Shown: positions 48,987-57,706, counted from the first letter of the stretch. The stretch is DNA of 64,000 nucleotides from Actinomadura flavalba DSM 45200 (GCF_000374305.1 NZ_KB894096.1:248001-312000), one strand, 5' to 3'. The notes: generated by a model not told the origin, from the sequence alone. Numbers and translations are program-made.

Positions 48987-49273
48987 GCGCCCCGCGCGCC
49001 GTCCCGGCAGCCACGATCACGCCGCACCCCGGAACGATCCGGTCACCCGGCCCGGCCAACGACAACGGGTCGCTGTCGGCGCACACCCCGCGCCATGGAC
49101 GGCTCGCCGCGCGCAGGTCTCCTGCAACCCGACCTCTCCGTGCAGCCCGCCGCTCGGAACCGGGCTGCCTCCCGGACCGGGTGGCGCGCTTCGGCGCCGG
49201 TCCTGGCCTTCGTCGGCCGGGGCCGGTCGTCCGGCGTGCGGCGCCCTTCGCCCGGGCCGGACGCAGATCGTCC

Positions 49274-49486
49274 GTGAACCCGCCTGCCGCATCGGTGACC
49301 TGGCGCAGGCCATCCGAGATCGTGTCCGACCCGCTGGCGGCGGACCTGCTGCTGGGCCTGACCGCGCCCGTGGCGGCTGGCCGGGAACGTGTGGGGATCG
49401 GTGTCACCGCCGCAGGCGTGCTGGTCAGCGGGATCGGCGCCCCGGTCCCGGTGGGAGCGCGGTCGGCGGCGACCGATCCGGGGTGA
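49274..49486 (+). pseudogene. Possible 70-aa gene or remnant, GvpU-like pattern
   Basis: The frame from GTG 49274 has coding-like sequence: SDPLAADLLLGLTAPVAAGR, then ERVGIGVTAAGVLVSGIGAP. The DxLLxGL ... ITVTVGGxLVSGxL-type pattern recalls GvpU-like or related small proteins, but the usual C-terminal half after the VSG turn is absent. It could be a truncated remnant or a chance frame. The rest of 48987-49717 shows no gene. Confidence 0.28.
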
Positions 49487-49717
49487 GCGCGGCGGCCCTG
49501 AAGCTTGTCGGGTGCGGGCGGGGCTGTGGAGGTGGCCGGGGCGGAAAGGACGTGGAGGCGCGCGCCGGAGAGGGTTCGTCCGGCCCGATTTTGCGGGAGC
49601 GGCGCCGCTTCCGCCGTCCCGGTGCCGGGCGGCACCGGGACGGGTTCGAGCGGTCGTTTCGGCTGGGTGCCGTGCGGGTTGGGAATCGGGGGTGGGACGT
49701 GGGTGGTTGGTGCCGGT

Positions 49718-50062
49718 ATGGGGTTGCGTGAGGTTTTGGTGGAGCGGCGGGCGGCTACGGTGGCGCGGATCGAGGCGCTGGCGCGGGACCGGGAGGGCAT
49801 CGTGGCGTCCGCGTCGGGGGTGGCGGTGGACGACGAGCACGATCCCGAGGGGGTGACGCTCGGGTTCGAGCGCGCGCACGTGGAGTCCCTGCTGGCCGGG
49901 GCGCGGGCCCGTCTGGCGGAGCTGGACGCCGCGCTGGCCCGCGCACCGCACGACCTGGGAACGTGCGAGGGCTGCGGCGGCCCGATCGGCGAGGAACGTC
50001 TGATGGCGCGCCCGGAGACGCGCGTGTGCGTGGGGTGCGCGGCGCGCGGCTCCACCCGCTGA
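49718..50062 (+). CDS. DksA/TraR-type C4 zinc-finger protein
   Basis: This 114-aa protein has a helical N-terminus (LVERRAATVARIEALARDRE; VESLLAGARARLAELDAALA) forming a coiled-coil-like hairpin, then the zinc finger CEGCGGPIGEERLMARPETR ending VCVGC (C-x2-C ... C-x2-C). The family includes DksA and TraR, which act in the RNA polymerase secondary channel; the actinobacterial versions are short and less studied. GGTGCCGGT precedes the ATG. Single gene. Confidence 0.88.
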   Translation: MGLREVLVERRAATVARIEALARDREGIVASASGVAVDDEHDPEGVTLGFERAHVESLLAGARARLAELDAALARAPHDLGTCEGCGGPIGEERLMARPETRVCVGCAARGSTR

Positions 50063-50654
50063 CCTCCTCCGGCGTTCCTGTCCCGTGTCGTTCGGCCGGT
50101 GACGGGGGCGTCAGCGCGGGTCGGGCGGCTGCGGCGTGGCGTCGTCCCGCGGGCGTGCGGCGTGGACGGTACCGCCGCCGCGTAATGGGCCTGCGCGGTG
50201 TTGCAGTAGCGCAGCGATGTGGCGGGTGAGGTGGGACATGTGTCGGCCGGGGTGTCCTGGTCGTCGGCGTGGGCTCATGCCGTAGGTGGTGACGACGCGG
50301 GCGCCGCGCGCGTGCTTCGGTGAGCAGGTCGGGGGCGGCGGGGGCGCCGCCGAGCAGGACGTTGCGGAGGCGGGTGCACGCCGCTCGCACGGGCTCCGAT
50401 GTCGGTCGGTGTGGCGCGGTGCGGCGTCGGTTCCTGTGCGGCGGCGTGCCGCCTGATTCGTCGCGTTCGCGGGCCTTCGGTTCCGTCCACCGCCCGCGAT
50501 TCCGTCTGGCCGGGGGATGGTCGGTGGTCGCGTGGGCTGTGCGCGGTCGAGATCGCCCGCGTCACGTCCCTGGTGGGGTGGCGGGTGAGGTCGGCGGCGC
50601 GGTGGGGTTCGTCGCTCTCGGGGTCTGGGTCTGGTGGGTGGTGGGCGTTGCGGG
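50063..50654. other. Intergenic region with a gene remnant
   Basis: These 592 bp carry no intact gene. The only recognisable content is a MenE-like ligase fragment at 50273-50390, described separately. Confidence 0.5.
50273..50390 (-). pseudogene. Frameshifted fragment of MenE-like acyl-CoA ligase
   Basis: Read on the minus strand, one frame gives NVLLGGAPAAPDLLTEA and, after a one-base shift, the next frame gives ARGARVVTTYGMS. Together they match the ILLGGA...P..LL..A...G..VVTTYGMSET motif of O-succinylbenzoate-CoA ligase (MenE). About 40 codons survive; the active-site block that should follow is gone. It is a decayed copy or the edge of an old rearrangement. Confidence 0.6.
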
Positions 50655-51752
50655 TCAGGTGGGGCGGCAGTGGGGGCAGGGGCGGTGGCCGTCGATGAGG
50701 GCGGCGGCCAGGGTGCGGTATTCGCGGGTGCCCGCGTGGGGGCAGGTGGGGTGGCAGACGTGGCCGGTGGCGGGGTCGGCGAGGAACCGGACGCGGCGGC
50801 GGGTGAGGTCGGCGGCGCGGTGCAGGTCGAGGTGTTCGGCGGCCAGGAGGCGGGCTTTGGCGTCGGGGCCGAAGATGTAGCGGCCGGGGCTGCCGTCGGC
50901 GGGGGTGACGCGGTGGCAGGGGATGAGCAGCGGGAGGGGGTTGCGGGCGAGCGCGGTCCCGGCGGCGCGGACGGCGCCGGGGCGTCCGGCGTGCGCGGCG
51001 ACCCAGGTGTAGGGGCGGGTCTGGCCGGGCGGGATGGACGCGGTGGTGCGCAGCACGGCCGCCTCGAACGGCGTGAGCACGCTGAGGTCCAGCACACCCA
51101 GGTCCACCACGCTGGCCCCCGGCCCGCCGGAGGCGCCTGCGCCGCTCCCACCCGCGCCGCTGGCGCTTGCGCCGTCGGCGCCCGGGTCCACGGCGCCGGT
51201 TCCGCCGGGCCTCCCGCTCGGTTCGAGGTCACGCGACCCCGGCCCGCGCGTCCCCGCGCTGCGCGACCCGGGGCCGTGCAGTCCCGGGCGGCTCGAGGCG
51301 GGGGTGCCGTGAGCGCGTGCGTCCGGTGCGCGCAGTCCGGTGCGGCTCGGTTTGGCGGCGTCCGGTCCGAGCGGGCCTTCGGGCGTGTCCCGTTGGGTGC
51401 GCGTTTCGGCCGGTGCGGGGGTGAGGGCGTGGGTGAGGATGCGGCGCAGGTGGTCGCGTAGGTGGTCGGCCGTGGGGTCGTGGCCGAGGTCGCGCAGGGC
51501 GCCGGGGGTGGCGGGGAGCAGGGGGCGGTCGAAGCGGGCGTGCCAGGCGGCGGTGAACGCGGCGGCGTCCAGTCCGGCGCGCAGGAACGCCGGGCCGGTG
51601 CCGGTGACGGCGACGCGCAGCGGCGGCAGGATCCCGGCGGGGTCGGGCAGGTCGATGTGGACGGCGGCGACGTCGCGCAGGAGCCCGGCGGGCGCGGTGG
51701 TGGCCAGGGCGCGCAGCGCGGTGGTGAGCGGGTCGTGGGGCGGGGTGGGCAT
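50655..51752 (-). CDS. O6-methylguanine-DNA methyltransferase with C-terminal Ada zinc site
   Basis: This 365-aa protein is a DNA repair methyltransferase. The catalytic domain (about 225-310) has the acceptor Cys279 in IPCHRV and the helix TPFEAAVLRTTASIPPGQTR. The C-terminus (320-365) reproduces the Ada zinc site, C333-x3-C337 ... C359-x2-C362 (HVCHPTCPHA; HRPCPHCRP), which in Ada accepts methyl groups from phosphotriesters but normally sits at the N-terminus. Residues 112-215 are a Ser/Gly/Pro/Arg-rich insert. AGGAGG lies 7 nt before the ATG. An ECF sigma gene lies upstream on the same strand, a common pairing. Confidence 0.88.
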   Translation of the reverse strand: MPTPPHDPLTTALRALATTAPAGLLRDVAAVHIDLPDPAGILPPLRVAVTGTGPAFLRAGLDAAAFTAAWHARFDRPLLPATPGALRDLGHDPTADHLRDHLRRILTHALTPAPAETRTQRDTPEGPLGPDAAKPSRTGLRAPDARAHGTPASSRPGLHGPGSRSAGTRGPGSRDLEPSGRPGGTGAVDPGADGASASGAGGSGAGASGGPGASVVDLGVLDLSVLTPFEAAVLRTTASIPPGQTRPYTWVAAHAGRPGAVRAAGTALARNPLPLLIPCHRVTPADGSPGRYIFGPDAKARLLAAEHLDLHRAADLTRRRVRFLADPATGHVCHPTCPHAGTREYRTLAAALIDGHRPCPHCRPT

Positions 51753-52203
51753 CGGCGGCCTCCTGGTCGGGCGGCACGGCCCGGCGTCGGGGCTCGGGCG
51801 TCGGCTGGGACGGTCGGTCAGGCACTTCGCGGTGCGCGCATCACGTGGACGGCGAGTCGGGCGCCGTGCGCCGCGCGGTGCGCGCACCGCACGGACGGTG
51901 AGTCGTGCCGCCCGTGGGGCGTTCACCGCGTGGACGCCGAGTCGGGCGCTTCGCGGTGCGCGCGACGCGTGGACGACGAGTCATGCGGCCCGTGAAGCGT
52001 GCACCGCGTAGATGGTGAATCGGGTTGGTTCGCGGTGCGCGCGCCGTGTGGACCGCGCGTTGGGCGGTTCGCGGGTGCGTGCGCCGACGGACGGTGGATC
52101 GGGTGGCCCGTGGAGGGCTCACCCCGTGACTGGCCGGTGGGGCCGGCCGGTCGGGCGGTGTGCGCGAGGTCTCCCGGGGGCGGGACGCGACGCGGGCCGG
52201 ACG
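51753..52203. repeat. Intergenic 39-43 bp degenerate tandem repeat, about 7 copies
   Basis: Units with a GTGGACGGCGAGTCGGGCG-like core start at about 51845, 51888, 51930, 51969, 52008, 52048 and 52087 and are joined by GCGGTGCGCGCRCC-like sequence. The tract separates the sigma gene from the methyltransferase gene it probably serves and has no coding character. Confidence 0.75.
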
Positions 52204-52749
52204 TCATGCGGGACCGGGGGCGTGGAGGCGCCGCAGCCGGGCCAGGCCACGGGAGATATGAGACTTGACGGTGCCCTCAGGGACGTCCAGGACGGCGGCG
52301 ATGTCGCCGATGGGCAGGTCGGCGACGTGGCGGAGCACCACGGCGGCACGCTGCGCGGGCGGCAGCGCGGCCAGGAGCGCGGCGAGTTCGCGTCCGGTCT
52401 CGTGGTTCTCCACGGCGGCGGGGACGTCGGCGCGCGGGTCGGGCGGCTGCGGCACGGTGTCGTCCAGCGGGGTGGTGGCGGGTCGGCGGGACGCGCCGCG
52501 CAGGTCGTTGCGCCACTGGTTGGTCAGGATGGTCAGCAGCCAGGGCCGGGCGCGCAGCTCGGCGCGGCGTGCCCGATCGTAGCGGCCCAGCGCCCGGTAG
52601 GCGCGCAGGAACGTCTCGGCGGCCAGGTCCTCGGCGTCGGCGGGCCGTCCGGTGAGCCGCAGCGCGGTGCTGTAGACGGCGTCGCGGTGCCCGTCGTACA
52701 GGCCGGCGAACACCGCGTCGACGCAGGGGGCGGGGTCGGGTGGGGTCAC
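52204..52749 (-). CDS. ECF RNA polymerase sigma factor
   Basis: This 181-aa sigma factor has region 2 (AEDLAAETFLRAYRALGRYD, then RPWLLTILTNQWRNDLR) and region 4 (LPPAQRAAVVLRHVADLPIG, then DIAAVLDVPEGTVKSHISRG and LARLRR). There is no C-terminal extension and no anti-sigma gene next to it. GTG start at 52749. The same-strand methyltransferase gene downstream suggests a role in alkylation response, an inference from common synteny. Confidence 0.92.
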   Translation of the reverse strand: MTPPDPAPCVDAVFAGLYDGHRDAVYSTALRLTGRPADAEDLAAETFLRAYRALGRYDRARRAELRARPWLLTILTNQWRNDLRGASRRPATTPLDDTVPQPPDPRADVPAAVENHETGRELAALLAALPPAQRAAVVLRHVADLPIGDIAAVLDVPEGTVKSHISRGLARLRRLHAPGPA

Positions 52750-52787
52750 GTCGGTACCAACACCGGGGGCGCCACGGGGGTTGCGGG

Positions 52788-53465
52788 TCAGGTGAGCCAG
52801 CCGGGACGGACGAGGCCGCTCTCGTAGGCCAGGACGACGAGCTGCGCCCGGTCACGGGCACCGACCTTGGCCAAGATCCGGCTGACGTGCGTCTTGGCGG
52901 TCGCGGGCGACAGCACGAGCCGCGCGGCGATCTCCTCGTTGGACAGCCCGGCGGCGACCAGGTGCAGCACCTCGCGTTCGCGTCCGGTGAGGGCGTCCAG
53001 GAGGGTCGCGGGCGGCGGCGCGGCGGCGTGCGCGGCGAACTCGGCGATGAGACGGCGGGTGACGCTGGGCGCCAGCAGCGCGTCACCGCGCGCCACGACC
53101 CGCACGCCGTGGATGAGCTCGGCGGGTTCGGTGTCCTTGACCAGGAACCCGGACGCACCGGCCTTCAGCGCACCGTAGATGTGCTCGTCCAGGTCGAAGG
53201 TGGTGAGGATGACGACCTTGACGGCGGCCAGGCGCGGGTCGGCGGTGATGCGGCGAGTGGCCTCCAGGCCGTCCACGACGGGCATGCGGACGTCCATCAG
53301 GACGACGTCGGGCAGCAGCCCGGCGGCGTGCCGGACGGCCTGGTCGCCGTCGGCGGCCTCGGCGACGATCGCGATGTCGTCCTCGCCTTGGAGGATGGAA
53401 CGGAACCCGGCGCGCACGAGCGTCTGGTCGTCGGCGAGCGCGACGCGGATCACGGGGCGGGTCAC
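52788..53465 (-). CDS. NarL/LuxR-type response regulator (left)
   Basis: This 225-aa regulator has a receiver (Asp in VVLMDVRMPVVDG, Lys in GFLVKDTEP) and a LuxR helix-turn-helix (LTGREREVLHLVAAGLSNEE, then IAARLVLSPATAKTHVSRIL). The GTG at 53465 has GGAGG 7 nt upstream. It is divergent from a histidine kinase 167 bp away, which in turn overlaps a second LuxR-type regulator. One kinase may thus serve two regulators. Confidence 0.92.
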   Translation of the reverse strand: MTRPVIRVALADDQTLVRAGFRSILQGEDDIAIVAEAADGDQAVRHAAGLLPDVVLMDVRMPVVDGLEATRRITADPRLAAVKVVILTTFDLDEHIYGALKAGASGFLVKDTEPAELIHGVRVVARGDALLAPSVTRRLIAEFAAHAAAPPPATLLDALTGREREVLHLVAAGLSNEEIAARLVLSPATAKTHVSRILAKVGARDRAQLVVLAYESGLVRPGWLT

Positions 53466-53527
53466 GGGCGTCCCTCCGGGCGGAGTCCGGCGCACGGCGG
53501 GCCGGGCGTTCCCGGGTGGTTCGCGGG

Positions 53528-53617
53528 GGAATGCTGGCACGCCCTCAACCTACGCCGCCGCGCCGGGGCGACGCGCCCACCCCTGTCTTCCGGCAGTGCC
53601 GGACCGCCCGCGACCCC
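53528..53617. repeat. Left arm of a 90-bp inverted repeat
   Basis: This 90-bp segment in the divergent promoter is repeated in inverted orientation at 56301-56390 with 84 of 90 positions identical. It opens GGAATGCTGGCACGCCCT and ends CCGCCCGCGACCCC, stopping just before the kinase -10. Confidence 0.88.
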
Positions 53618-53620
53618 TCC

Positions 53621-53626
53621 TACGGT
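53621..53626 (+). promoter_or_regulatory. Leaderless-type -10 hexamer of histidine kinase
   Basis: TACGGT lies 6 nt before the ATG at 53633, directly after the inverted-repeat arm. Confidence 0.45.
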
Positions 53627-53632
53627 GGGGGC

Positions 53633-55297
53633 ATGACTCTCGCGTCCGCGTGGTGGCGGCGTCCCGGCGTCGCCGACACCGCCCTGGGGGTGCTGCTGAC
53701 CGTCCCGGTGCTGCTCGGGCTGCCCCGGCACGGGACGGCGTGGGCGGCGCCGCTGGCCGGGGCCGTGCTGCTGGGCGCGTCGATGACGGTGGCGCGGCGG
53801 GCCCCGGCGGTGCCGCTGGGCGTCGCGGTCGCGTCGACGGCGGTGTCGGGCAACTTCGTGTTCGCCGTCCCGGTCCTGGCGCTGCTGGCCGGACGCCGCG
53901 ACGCGGGCCCGCGCCCCGTCGCGGCCGTGTTCGCGGTGCTGCTGGCCGGGGGAGCGGCCTGGCACCTGCTGGCCGGGACGGGCGTCACCGTCTGGTTCCC
54001 GCTGACGTTCCACCTGGTGCTGTGGGGTGTGGCGCCGTGGCTGGCGGGCCGGTACTGGCGGCAGCGCCGCCAGCTCCTGCACGCCGGATGGGAACGCGCC
54101 GAGCACCTGGAACGGCACCAGCGCACCGCCGCCGACCGCGAACGGCTCCGCGAACGCGCCCGCATCGCCCGCGAGTTGCACGACTCCCTCGGCCACGACC
54201 TGGCCCTGCTCGCCCTGCGCGCCGGAGCCCTGCAACTCGCCCCCGACCTGCCCGCCCGCCACCGCGCCGCCGCCGCCGACCTGCGCGCGGGCGCCGCCCT
54301 GGCCACCGACCGCCTCGCCGAAATCCTCGGCGTCCTCCACGACGACACCCCTGACACGCCCGACGCCGCTTCGGTCACGGCGGCTTCGGGTGCGGGGGTC
54401 CGGCGCGCGGGGCGAGGTGGGCTGCGCGCGGGCGTCGCCGAGCTGGTCGCCCGCGCCGCCGCGTCCGGCCTGCGCGTCCGCCTGGACGACGCCCTGGACC
54501 CCGTGGACGACCCCGTCCCACGTGACGGGGACGCGCCGCCGCGGGTGTCGCCGATGGTGGAGCTGGCGGTGTGCCGGGTCGTGCGGGAGGCGTTGACGAA
54601 CGCGGCCAAGCACGCCCCGGGCGCGGCCGTGACCGTCCGGCTGGCCGCGCCGCGTCCCGGGCGGCTGACCGTCACCGTCGCCAACACCCGCCCCCCGGGC
54701 GGCGCCCCGGTCGCGGCGGGGACGGGCCTGGGCCTGACGGGCCTGACCGAACGGGTCCGCGTCGCGGGCGGCACGCTGCGCGCCGCGTCCACCGCCGACG
54801 GCGGCTTCACCGTCCACGCCGCCCTGCCCGCCGGTGACCGTCCCGCCCCCGTCCCGCCGCCGCTCGCCGCGGGCAGTGAGTCGGCGCGGCGGCTGGCCGC
54901 CGAACGCGACCGGGTCCGCCGCCGGCTGCGCACGGCCGTCGCCGTGCCCGCGCTGCTGCTGGCGGGCCTGGGCGCGATCACCGGCGGCTACTACGTCGTC
55001 GTCAGCGTGAACTCGGTCCTGCCGTCCGCCGCGTTCGCCGCGCTGCCCCTGGGCGCGACCCGCGCCGAACTGGCCTCCGTCCTGCCGCCCCTGCAACTGC
55101 CCGCCTCCGACGTGGGCCGCCGCCCCGCGCCGCGCCCGCCCGGCACCCGCTGCGCCCACTACCGCTCGGACGCCAACCCGTTCGGCCTCGGCGACGTGCA
55201 CCGGCTGTGCTTCACCGGCGACCGCCTCACCGCCAAGCACGCCCTGCCCCCGCACGGCCCGCCCCGCGCCGTCCCCTCCGGAAAGGACACCCCGTGA
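53633..55297 (+). CDS. NarL-type histidine kinase with C-terminal ectodomain
   Basis: This is a 554-aa kinase. About five N-terminal helices lead to the HisKA_3 region with His183 (IARELHDSLGHDLALL) and a HATPase domain (REALTNAAKHAPGA; GTGLGLTGLTERV). Unlike most relatives it continues past the ATPase: an additional helix (AVAVPALLLAGLGAITGGYY) and about 90 residues outside the membrane with two Cys (GTRCAHYRSD; HRLCFTGDRL). The ATG follows a leaderless-type hexamer. It overlaps the downstream regulator by 4 nt. Confidence 0.9.
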   Translation: MTLASAWWRRPGVADTALGVLLTVPVLLGLPRHGTAWAAPLAGAVLLGASMTVARRAPAVPLGVAVASTAVSGNFVFAVPVLALLAGRRDAGPRPVAAVFAVLLAGGAAWHLLAGTGVTVWFPLTFHLVLWGVAPWLAGRYWRQRRQLLHAGWERAEHLERHQRTAADRERLRERARIARELHDSLGHDLALLALRAGALQLAPDLPARHRAAAADLRAGAALATDRLAEILGVLHDDTPDTPDAASVTAASGAGVRRAGRGGLRAGVAELVARAAASGLRVRLDDALDPVDDPVPRDGDAPPRVSPMVELAVCRVVREALTNAAKHAPGAAVTVRLAAPRPGRLTVTVANTRPPGGAPVAAGTGLGLTGLTERVRVAGGTLRAASTADGGFTVHAALPAGDRPAPVPPPLAAGSESARRLAAERDRVRRRLRTAVAVPALLLAGLGAITGGYYVVVSVNSVLPSAAFAALPLGATRAELASVLPPLQLPASDVGRRPAPRPPGTRCAHYRSDANPFGLGDVHRLCFTGDRLTAKHALPPHGPPRAVPSGKDTP

Positions 55298-55944
55298 TCC
55301 GGGTCCTGCTCGCCGACGACGAGACGATGATCCGCGCCGGCGTCCGCGCCATCCTGGCCGGCGACCCCGGCATCGAGATCACCGCCGAGGCCGCCGACGG
55401 CGCCGAAGCGGTCCGCCTCGCCCACGCCCACCGCATCGACGTCGCGCTCCTGGACATCCGCATGCCCGTCATGGACGGCCTGACCGCCGCCGCCGAACTG
55501 CGCCGCACCGTGCCCCGCACCCGCGTGCTGATCCTCACCACGTTCGGCGAGGACGACAACATCACCCGCGCCCTCACCGGCGGCGCCGACGGATTCCTCC
55601 TCAAGTCCGGCGACCCGCGCGAACTCCTCACCGGCGTCCACGCCGTCGCCGACGGCGCCGCCTACCTGTCCCCGCGCGTCGCCCACCGCGTCCTGACCAC
55701 GCTGGGAACCCTGCGCTCGGGCGCCGGGGCCCGCGACCGCATCGCCGCCCTGACCCCCCGCGAACGCGACGTCCTGGCCCTGCTGGGCGCCGGACTGTCC
55801 AACGCCGAGATCGCCCGCCGCCTCCACCTCGTCGAAGGCACCGTCAAGTCCTACGTGAGCACCATCCTGACCCGCCTGGACGTCCGCAACCGCGTCCAGG
55901 CCGCCGTCCTCGCCCACGACGCCGGCCTGGTCACCCGCCCCTGA
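55294..55944 (+). CDS. NarL/LuxR-type response regulator (right)
   Basis: This 216-aa regulator has phospho-acceptor Asp in VALLDIRMPVMDG, Lys in GFLLKSGDP, and helix-turn-helix LTPRERDVLALLGAGLSNAE, then IARRLHLVEGTVKSYVSTIL. The GTG overlaps the kinase stop (GTGA), so this is the primary partner of that kinase. It is only moderately similar to the left regulator. Confidence 0.93.
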   Translation: MIRVLLADDETMIRAGVRAILAGDPGIEITAEAADGAEAVRLAHAHRIDVALLDIRMPVMDGLTAAAELRRTVPRTRVLILTTFGEDDNITRALTGGADGFLLKSGDPRELLTGVHAVADGAAYLSPRVAHRVLTTLGTLRSGAGARDRIAALTPRERDVLALLGAGLSNAEIARRLHLVEGTVKSYVSTILTRLDVRNRVQAAVLAHDAGLVTRP

Positions 55945-56464
55945 CCCGCCCGGCTCCCGAGATGACCAGGTAGCTCCTCGGAGACCGACGCGCCCGATGC
56001 TAGGCGGCAGGACGGCCCGCACGCCCACGCCGCCCACGCTCGCACTGCCCACGACCGCACCACCCACCACCGCGCGGTGCCGACCGCATCCGACCGCGCG
56101 GCTCACGACCGCATCCGACCGCGCCCCCAGAACGTCAGGCGGCCCACGACCGCGCCGGGCCGACCGCGCCCGCGCGAACCGCTTCCGGCCGCCCGCGCCC
56201 CACTCGCGCGATCCTCCCCAGAACGCCGGGCCGCCCACCGCGCGCCATCGGCGGCCCGGCCTCCACGCCGCGCCACGCCAGCGCACCCAGCCCTACCGTG
56301 GGGGTCGCGGGCGGTCCGGTCCTGCCGGAAGACAGGGGTGGGGGCGTCGCCCCGGCGCGGCGGCGGAAGTTTAGGGCGTGCCAGCATTCCGCCGTCGGCG
56401 CGTTCACGGACATCACCCGGCGTCGGCGCGCGCTCGCCCCGCCGGATACGTGCGCGCGGCTCGG
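55945..56464. other. Intergenic region holding the right repeat arm
   Basis: These 520 bp have no intact gene. They include CAC/GCC-rich low-complexity sequence with recurring CGACCGC-type words (about 56000-56160) and the right arm of the 90-bp inverted repeat. Confidence 0.5.
56301..56390. repeat. Right arm of the 90-bp inverted repeat
   Basis: This is the inverted copy of 53528-53617 (84 of 90 identical, six substitutions, no gaps). It is not followed by a kinase gene here. The pair encloses the kinase and its right-hand regulator. Confidence 0.88.
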
Positions 56465-57166
56465 TCAGGAGCCGGGGCGGCGGTGGCGGCCGACGACCGG
56501 AAGGATGTCGGGGCGCGTGGCGTTGGGGTCGGCGCCCGGCACCGCGTCGCTCGTACCGGGGACCGCCTGCGCCGCGCCCAGCAGCCACGCCCCCACCGGC
56601 AGCTCCCGCACCCGCAGCACCAGCGGCGCCACCAGCTTGACCAGCACCAACGCCAGCACCGACGCGACCACGACGCCCACCACGAACCCCGCCGCCACGT
56701 CATGCGGATAGTGCACGCCCACGAACACCCGCGAGAACGCCATGAGCGCCGCCGCCGGCAGCACCAGCGGCGCCATCGCCCGCCACGCCACCACGATCGC
56801 CGCCGCCGACGCCGCCGCGATCGTCGCGTGGTTGCTCGGGAACGACCAGTCGCCCGGCGCCGGGCACGCCGCGATGTTCATCGCCCCCGCCACCGCCCGG
56901 CACGGCCGCTCCTCCCGCAGGAACGACTTGGACACCTCACTGACCAGATACGCCCCGATGACCGCGCACGGCGCCAGCAGCGCCAGCGCCATCGCCCGCT
57001 CCTCGTCGCGCCGCGCCCGCCACCAGCCCGCCACGAACAACGCCGCGAACAGCAGCAGCCCCGCGTCGGTACCGATCTCGGCCAGCGTGTGCACGAACGA
57101 CGGCAAGCCGTGCGCGAACTCCGTCACGGCCCGGTACCACTCGGCGCTGAACTCAGGCGCTTGCAT
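56465..57166 (-). CDS. PAP2-type phosphatase
   Basis: This 233-aa membrane phosphatase has about five helices and the three PAP2 motifs: KSFLREERPC (K-x6-RP), SFPSNHA (PSGH-like, with Asn for Gly), and SRVFVGVHYPHDV (SR-x5-H-x3-D). It probably hydrolyses lipid phosphates such as undecaprenyl pyrophosphate. The ATG at 57166 has GGGAG upstream; a GTG at 57178 is possible. A 62-bp copy of its 5' part (HTLAEIGTDAGLLLFAA) lies at 58327-58388 in the opposite orientation. Confidence 0.9.
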   Translation of the reverse strand: MQAPEFSAEWYRAVTEFAHGLPSFVHTLAEIGTDAGLLLFAALFVAGWWRARRDEERAMALALLAPCAVIGAYLVSEVSKSFLREERPCRAVAGAMNIAACPAPGDWSFPSNHATIAAASAAAIVVAWRAMAPLVLPAAALMAFSRVFVGVHYPHDVAAGFVVGVVVASVLALVLVKLVAPLVLRVRELPVGAWLLGAAQAVPGTSDAVPGADPNATRPDILPVVGRHRRPGS

Positions 57167-57706
57167 GCTCTCCCTCACTACGACGGCCCACCCGTGACCA
57201 CCACGCCACCCGCCGGACCATCGACGTTCACCCTACGCTCACGAATCCGTAGAGAATGTCATGCCGGGAACGCCCGATCCCGCCCATCCACCGGTGCGCC
57301 GCCGGATTCCTCCCACTCCCACCCCAACCGCCCCGAAGGCACCCCGGCGCCGACCCACGACAGTCCAGGCACCATCCGTCGCCCCCCGAACACAGCGGCT
57401 CCGCCTCCCGAGACGAGACATCCGCGTCCAGCCCGAACGCCCCGGGAAGGCACCGGTGACGACGCCGTCGCCCAGAGCGGGACGCCACCGCGTCCTCGCG
57501 GCCTGCCACCGGAGACACCCCGACCGCCCCAGACGCCCCGACCACCGCCCGCCGACCGGCACTGACCGCCGAAAGCTGTGCGCCGAGCTGGACGCCGCCA
57601 TGGCGCGGCACGTCGGCCGCCTGCTCCGACGAGTGGCGCGACACGCTTCCCGCGCCCGGGCGGATGCTCCCGTGATGCCCGTTTACGGTGATCTTGTCCA
57701 TGCTCG

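Noticed and set aside
53528..56390. Insertion sequence with terminal inverted repeats
   Set aside because: The arms look like IS ends, but the enclosed genes are a kinase and a regulator; no transposase or target-site duplication was seen.
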